A stretch of 37,017 nt of DNA from Beijerinckiaceae bacterium (GTDB lineage: Bacteria; Pseudomonadota; Alphaproteobacteria; Rhizobiales; Beijerinckiaceae). The DNA lies in assembly GCA_947474545.1 (NCBI GenBank), contig CANJJI010000028.1, positions 1 to 37,017 of the forward strand, in the 5' to 3' direction. The position numbers and the translations under genes were made by a program. Below, piece by piece: positions 33,553 through 37,017 of this stretch. The notes beneath the pieces are model-generated. The model was not told where the DNA came from. It ran no database searches and worked only from the letters and a program-made list of their open reading frames with translations. How positions within the stretch are numbered: position 1 is the stretch's first letter; each line of letters opens with the position of its first letter.

Positions 33553-34599
33553 ATGAGCACATCGACCACCGCCCCCCAGCGCCGCCCGCGCGCTTTTCGC
33601 CTCGACAACGGCGCAACAATCGCGACCCCGGCGGTGGAGCCGGAACCGGATTTCTATGAGCGCGAAGCCGCAGAAGCCGCTGCGCCAACAGGAGAAGCGG
33701 CGGTTGAAGATGCGCAAAGACAGGGCATGGTCCGCCGCACCCTCATCTCCTGGGGCGGGCTGTTCTGGTCGGCTTTCGTCAGCCTGCTGACTCTGGCCCT
33801 CGGCCTCTGGTTCACAAATCTGGTGGAAGATCTGTTCCGCCGCTCTCCGGCGCTTGGCTATGTGGGCCTGGCCCTGCTGGCGCTGGCCGCCCTCGCGTTG
33901 ATCGTGCTCGCCGCGCGCGAAATTTTCGCCATCAGCCGCCAACGCAGGATTGCGACCCTGCATATCGCGCTGGCGCAGGCGCGTGCCGGGGATGACCGGG
34001 ATACCGCCCGCTCTCGTATCAACGAACTCAACGCGCTTTACGAAACGCGGCCCGGGACGGCGCGCGCGCGCGCCCATCTGGCCGAGCTGACAAAGGAAAT
34101 TGTCGACGGGCGCGACCTCATCGACATCGCCGAGCGCACATTGATGGCGCCGCTTGATGCGCAGGTGCAGCTCGAAATTGCCAATGCCGCCAAACGCGTT
34201 TCCGTCGTCACAGCCATCAGCCCGCGCGCGATTGTCGATCTTGCCTTTGTCGCCGCGCAAGTCCTGCGACTCATCCGCCGCATCTCCGTGATTTACGGCG
34301 GCCGGCCCGGCCTGTTCGGATTTTTCAAATTGCTGCGGTCTGTATTCGCGCATCTGGCAGTCACCGGCGGCATGGCCGCAGGCGATTCCATCATTCAGCA
34401 GGTGTTGGGGCACGGCCTCGCTGCCCGGCTGTCAGCACGGCTCGGCGAGGGCGTCTTGAATGGATTGCTCACCACGCGCGTCGGCCTGTCGGCCATGTCC
34501 GTCTGCCGCCCCATGCCCTTTGCAGCGATCGACCCGCCTGGAGTCAGCGATGTCGCGCCGTTTCTGTTTTCATCTGGGAAAAAGAACGAAGTGAAATAA
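33553..34599 (+). CDS. ycjF: YcjF-like inner membrane protein (TIGR01620/DUF697 family)
   Basis: The ATG at 33553 gives 348 residues beginning with a Pro/Arg-rich stretch (STTAPQRRPRAFRLDNGATI) typical of the family. Two membrane segments lie at about 68-90 and 98-118. The cytoplasmic C-terminal domain contains a helical region (RISVIYGGRPGLFGFFKLLR) and the conserved GEGVLNGLLTTRVGLSAM and CRPMPF blocks. YcjF is the usual partner of the YcjX P-loop protein, here separated from it by 2.7 kb. The 3' end overlaps the convergent msrQ-like gene by 56 bases. Confidence 0.9.
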   Translation: MSTSTTAPQRRPRAFRLDNGATIATPAVEPEPDFYEREAAEAAAPTGEAAVEDAQRQGMVRRTLISWGGLFWSAFVSLLTLALGLWFTNLVEDLFRRSPALGYVGLALLALAALALIVLAAREIFAISRQRRIATLHIALAQARAGDDRDTARSRINELNALYETRPGTARARAHLAELTKEIVDGRDLIDIAERTLMAPLDAQVQLEIANAAKRVSVVTAISPRAIVDLAFVAAQVLRLIRRISVIYGGRPGLFGFFKLLRSVFAHLAVTGGMAAGDSIIQQVLGHGLAARLSARLGEGVLNGLLTTRVGLSAMSVCRPMPFAAIDPPGVSDVAPFLFSSGKKNEVK

Positions 34600-35455
34600 G
34601 TTTATCGCTCACCATTTTTAAAACGGGGATCAATGCGAAGGCGAGGCCCGCCGCCAGCACATACCAGGCCGGCCGGATCTCCCATGAATATTCAAGCGCG
34701 CTGAAATCGAGATTGCTTTCCAGCACAACCTTGAACGGCGCGTTCATCGAATAGGTGTAGTAACCAGCTTCAATCAATGCCGCCGCCATCGCGCCAAATA
34801 CAGCGATGAACACCAGCGGCATGAATGCAAGCCCGCCAGTCTTTTTCCGCAACAGGCGATAACCCGCCAGCATGATCAAAAGACCCGCAATCAGCGAGGG
34901 CTCATAGGCTTTCAGGCGCACTTGCATGAAGTAATGAAGGATACTGAGAAAAGCGGCAAAATAAATCAGGCCATGCAATGTGTTCCAGCGCCCGGAGCCT
35001 AGCCGTTTGACCATCGCGTCGCTGGATGTCGCTGCCAGCGCAAAAAAGAGTATCAACGCCACAAAGCCAATCGTGAGATAGAGCCGCCGGATGATTTCCA
35101 TCGCGATGCGCCAGAGCACGAAATTCTGGTCGATGAAATAGAATGAAAAATGCACCAGCAGATAAAAGGCCGCGAACAGGCCGATCATCCGCCGCACAGC
35201 GATCACTCTATTCCAGCGCGCGGCATTCCGCAGTGGCGTGATTGCCAAAACCAATACGATGAATCGCATCGCCCAGTCGCCGGATTCACGCAAAATATCG
35301 GTGAAAGGTTTGGGCGATAGCCAGCCCGCGTTCCATTTCAGCGCCATCCAGACCGCTGGCATCAGCGCCAGCGCGAACACACTCAGCCGCAAGACCGAGA
35401 AACGGCCATTGCGATCATTCCATGGAAGGTAATTTGCAATTTTGGCATTGGACAT
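34544..35455 (-). CDS. MsrQ/YedZ-like heme-binding ferric reductase transmembrane protein
   Basis: The ATG at 35455 gives 303 residues; a TTG at 35482 is an alternative. About eight membrane segments are visible. The conserved core matches MsrQ: ITPLRNAARWNRVIAVRRMI, then GLFAAFYLLVHFSFYFIDQ, a loop with RLYLTIGF, RLGSGRWNTLHGLIYFAAF and LHYFMQVRLK, with histidines for heme in VHF, LHG and LHY. MsrQ feeds electrons from the quinone pool to the periplasmic methionine sulfoxide reductase MsrP. No msrP gene is adjacent within the window. The sequence beyond the MsrQ core (FGAMAAALIEAGYYTYSM and later) extends the protein past the roughly 200 residues usual for MsrQ. Confidence 0.82.
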   Translation of the reverse strand: MSNAKIANYLPWNDRNGRFSVLRLSVFALALMPAVWMALKWNAGWLSPKPFTDILRESGDWAMRFIVLVLAITPLRNAARWNRVIAVRRMIGLFAAFYLLVHFSFYFIDQNFVLWRIAMEIIRRLYLTIGFVALILFFALAATSSDAMVKRLGSGRWNTLHGLIYFAAFLSILHYFMQVRLKAYEPSLIAGLLIMLAGYRLLRKKTGGLAFMPLVFIAVFGAMAAALIEAGYYTYSMNAPFKVVLESNLDFSALEYSWEIRPAWYVLAAGLAFALIPVLKMVSDKLISLRSFSQMKTETARHR

Positions 35456-35557
35456 GCGCGCAACATAGGTCAGTGCGCGCAACCTCGCACCTCATGTTCC
35501 CAAATATTTGTTCACGTTCGCGCCAGTCCGCCGTGAGGAACTTCTCCAGACCAACTA

Positions 35558-36637
35558 TTAATGGGCCCGGAGATAATTACGATGCACCAATCCGCCTGCT
35601 GTGCGGTGTGTATCAAACATCAAAGCGTCGCCACTGCTGCGCGTTTCAAGTTCCACGACGCCAGCAATGGTTTGACGGCTGGACTTGCCACCCTCCGCGC
35701 CATTCAGGAAGGCCTCGACATCAGCGATGGCAGGAGGCGCGCCATTCTCGGCGCCGGGTTTTTCTCCCAGTGCTTCGGTGATGCTGGCGTCCAGCATTTT
35801 CGGCCACATCTTCCGGAACAGGCCGTTGGATTCATAGACATCGCCGCTGTTGATCTTACCATTGATGGCGAACACATAGCCGATGATATCGCCGCTGCTT
35901 TCGCCAGCCTGTTTCAGGACCGCAGCATAAGCCGCGCGGGCCGTTGCAAGCTTTTCGTTTTCAAGCGCCAGTTGCAGGCTTGTTTGGGATTGCGCCGCCG
36001 CGACCGGCGCCCCGACGCTGCGCGTCAGCTGCGCCTGTTTGCGCGAAACTTCCTTCCAGACTTCCGATTGCCGCGAACTTGTCCCGGCCCCAACAACCCG
36101 GCGATCTCCCACGTTGCCAGGCGCGACGGGAGTTGGTTCTGGCGCTTTCATCGCCAGTTTCGCTGCGCGCGAGGGCATCGCTGCCGCCGATGTCTCAAAC
36201 CGGGCGACCTGCTCTTTCCCGCGGGCTGACCAGCGGCCCTGCTCTACGCAAAACGCATCAATCGGAATCCGCCCCGATTTCGGCGGTACAATGAGGCTGA
36301 CGGTCAGCACACGGTCTTGCCTGCCGCCTTTCACAATGTCGCCCGATTGAATGAAGACAGGTTCGCTGCCGTTATTTTCGACCTCGAGTGAATTCACATT
36401 GCCGGTTTCGTGGACGATCATGCTCCCGCGCGTCATGGCTTCCGCCAGCGTCAAGGGTGCGGCGCCGGTCGCCGAGGGGCCGCGTACGAAATAGATCGCG
36501 AGGTTTTCGTGTATAACCGGCGCAGAAACATTGCGCCCGGCAAGCGCCCCGGCATGTGCCAATCCGGGCAGTCCAAGTGGCAGGAAAAGCGCGAGGCCAG
36601 TGGCTAAAAACTTGCGGCGGCACAAACGATTGACCAT
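35558..36637 (-). CDS. Tat-exported ARPP-1 (DUF6569-like) domain protein
   Basis: The ATG at 36637 has AGGAGGAAG just upstream; the longer frame adds 17 residues. The 359-residue precursor starts with a twin-arginine type signal (CRRKFLATGLALFLPLGL, cleavage near AHA). Residues about 30-125 carry the ARPP-1 signature (LTLAEAMTRGSMIVHETGNV, then EPVFIQSGDIVKGGRQDRVL). A glutamine/alanine-rich helical region follows (about 195-250), then a C-terminal domain with SGDIIGYVFAINGKINSGDV. A folded protein exported by Tat is implied. The biochemical role of the domain is unknown. Confidence 0.8.
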   Translation of the reverse strand: MVNRLCRRKFLATGLALFLPLGLPGLAHAGALAGRNVSAPVIHENLAIYFVRGPSATGAAPLTLAEAMTRGSMIVHETGNVNSLEVENNGSEPVFIQSGDIVKGGRQDRVLTVSLIVPPKSGRIPIDAFCVEQGRWSARGKEQVARFETSAAAMPSRAAKLAMKAPEPTPVAPGNVGDRRVVGAGTSSRQSEVWKEVSRKQAQLTRSVGAPVAAAQSQTSLQLALENEKLATARAAYAAVLKQAGESSGDIIGYVFAINGKINSGDVYESNGLFRKMWPKMLDASITEALGEKPGAENGAPPAIADVEAFLNGAEGGKSSRQTIAGVVELETRSSGDALMFDTHRTAGGLVHRNYLRAH

Positions 36638-36812
36638 GGTTCTTCCTCCTGAGGGAAGCTCAAGGTCGCGGGTGAATGCGGCTGCCACATGAAGCGCCGC
36701 GGGCGAGCCGGGGGCGAAATCGTGGCAATTTGCATCGCAATACCGGGGCAGACGTCAGTCAACTCAACTTTGCAACATGCCGCTTCCGTTTTATGGACTT
36801 CTGCTACTTGTC

Positions 36813-36841
36813 TTGACAATGTCAGGCGTCATTTGTATATA
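36813..36841 (+). promoter_or_regulatory. Consensus promoter with overlapping operator dyad for the TacA-type antitoxin
   Basis: TTGACA (36813-36818) and TATATA (36836-36841) are spaced by exactly 17 bases, a near-perfect sigma70 promoter. TGACA-A-TGTCA (36814-36824) is a perfect dyad overlapping the -35, a natural site for autorepression. The start point near 36848 lies only about four bases before the ATG. Confidence 0.7.
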
Positions 36842-36851
36842 TTCCCATACC

Positions 36852-37017
36852 ATGACCATAGCCCGCACAAACCGCACCGAAAAGCTCGACTTGCGCCTGA
36901 CGCTCGGCGCCAAACAGGCACTGCGTCTCGCCGCTGAAGTGAGCCATAAAACCGTCAGTGATTTTGTGATGGAGAGCGCTTTGGCCAAAGCTGATGAAGT
37001 GCTGGCCGATCGCCGCA
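36852..37017 (+). CDS. DUF1778/TacA-type antitoxin (cut by window end)
   Basis: The first 55 residues are visible: TIARTNRTEKLDLRLTLGAK, then QALRLAAEVSHKTVSDFVME and SALAKADEVLADRR. This matches the ribbon-helix-helix N-terminus and central helix of DUF1778 antitoxins, which pair with GNAT-fold TacT toxins that acetylate aminoacyl-tRNA. The toxin would lie beyond the right edge. The start is the only plausible one and has no ribosome site, consistent with the very short leader predicted from the promoter. Confidence 0.85.
   Translation, partial: MTIARTNRTEKLDLRLTLGAKQALRLAAEVSHKTVSDFVMESALAKADEVLADRR

Overview
The window reads as chromosome of a GC-rich alphaproteobacterium, most likely of the order Hyphomicrobiales (Rhizobiales) or a close relative. 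The evidence is a cell-cycle kinase CckA with a CtrA-type box upstream, a single-cysteine DksA, LexA boxes of the alphaproteobacterial direct-repeat type (GTTC/GAAC-N7), many solo Bug-type solute receptors, and short palindromic dispersed repeats of the kind common in that order. I saw no tRNA, rRNA, CRISPR array or intact prophage.

Layout. 1-5400: tail of an unidentified gene, dksA, a convergent proline-rich FliO-like membrane protein, then the hybrid kinase cckA and a small membrane protein. A perfect TTAA-N7-TTAAC box lies between the FliO-like gene and cckA. 5400-8740: metabolic accessory genes (SDR oxidoreductase; cupin, two-domain VOC protein and a Bug receptor on the minus strand). 8900-14350: recA with its own SOS box and terminator, alaS, and a cyclic-nucleotide-gated type K+ channel coupled to alaS by a 4-base overlap. 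14550-17120: a secreted Trp/His/Gly-rich protein and a YeeE/YedE sulfur transporter behind AT-rich dyads.

17120-23380: a CoxE-like VWA protein and a MoxR AAA+ ATPase, normally partners. They are separated here by an orphan Phd-type antitoxin, a class II aldolase/amidohydrolase pair, a small cytochrome c and an APH/P-loop fusion kinase. 23460-27540: a minus-strand catabolic operon (Rieske oxygenase, ThDP enzyme, Bug receptor) with a pair of covarying palindromic repeats inside it. 27690-34600: sixA, a secreted unknown protein, ycjX and ycjF. A 2.7-kb stretch between ycjX and ycjF holds a decayed RAYT transposase, an unrecognised gene and an uncharacterised gene behind a perfect LexA box. 34540-37017: msrQ-like heme membrane protein, a Tat-exported ARPP-1 domain protein, and the start of a TacA-type antitoxin running off the window.

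Most promising novelty: the apparently SOS-controlled gene at 32732-33427, whose promoter is overlapped by a perfect LexA box and leaves almost no 5' leader. Next are the hypervariable gap between ycjX and ycjF, the split MoxR/VWA pair, and the catabolic operon of unknown substrate.
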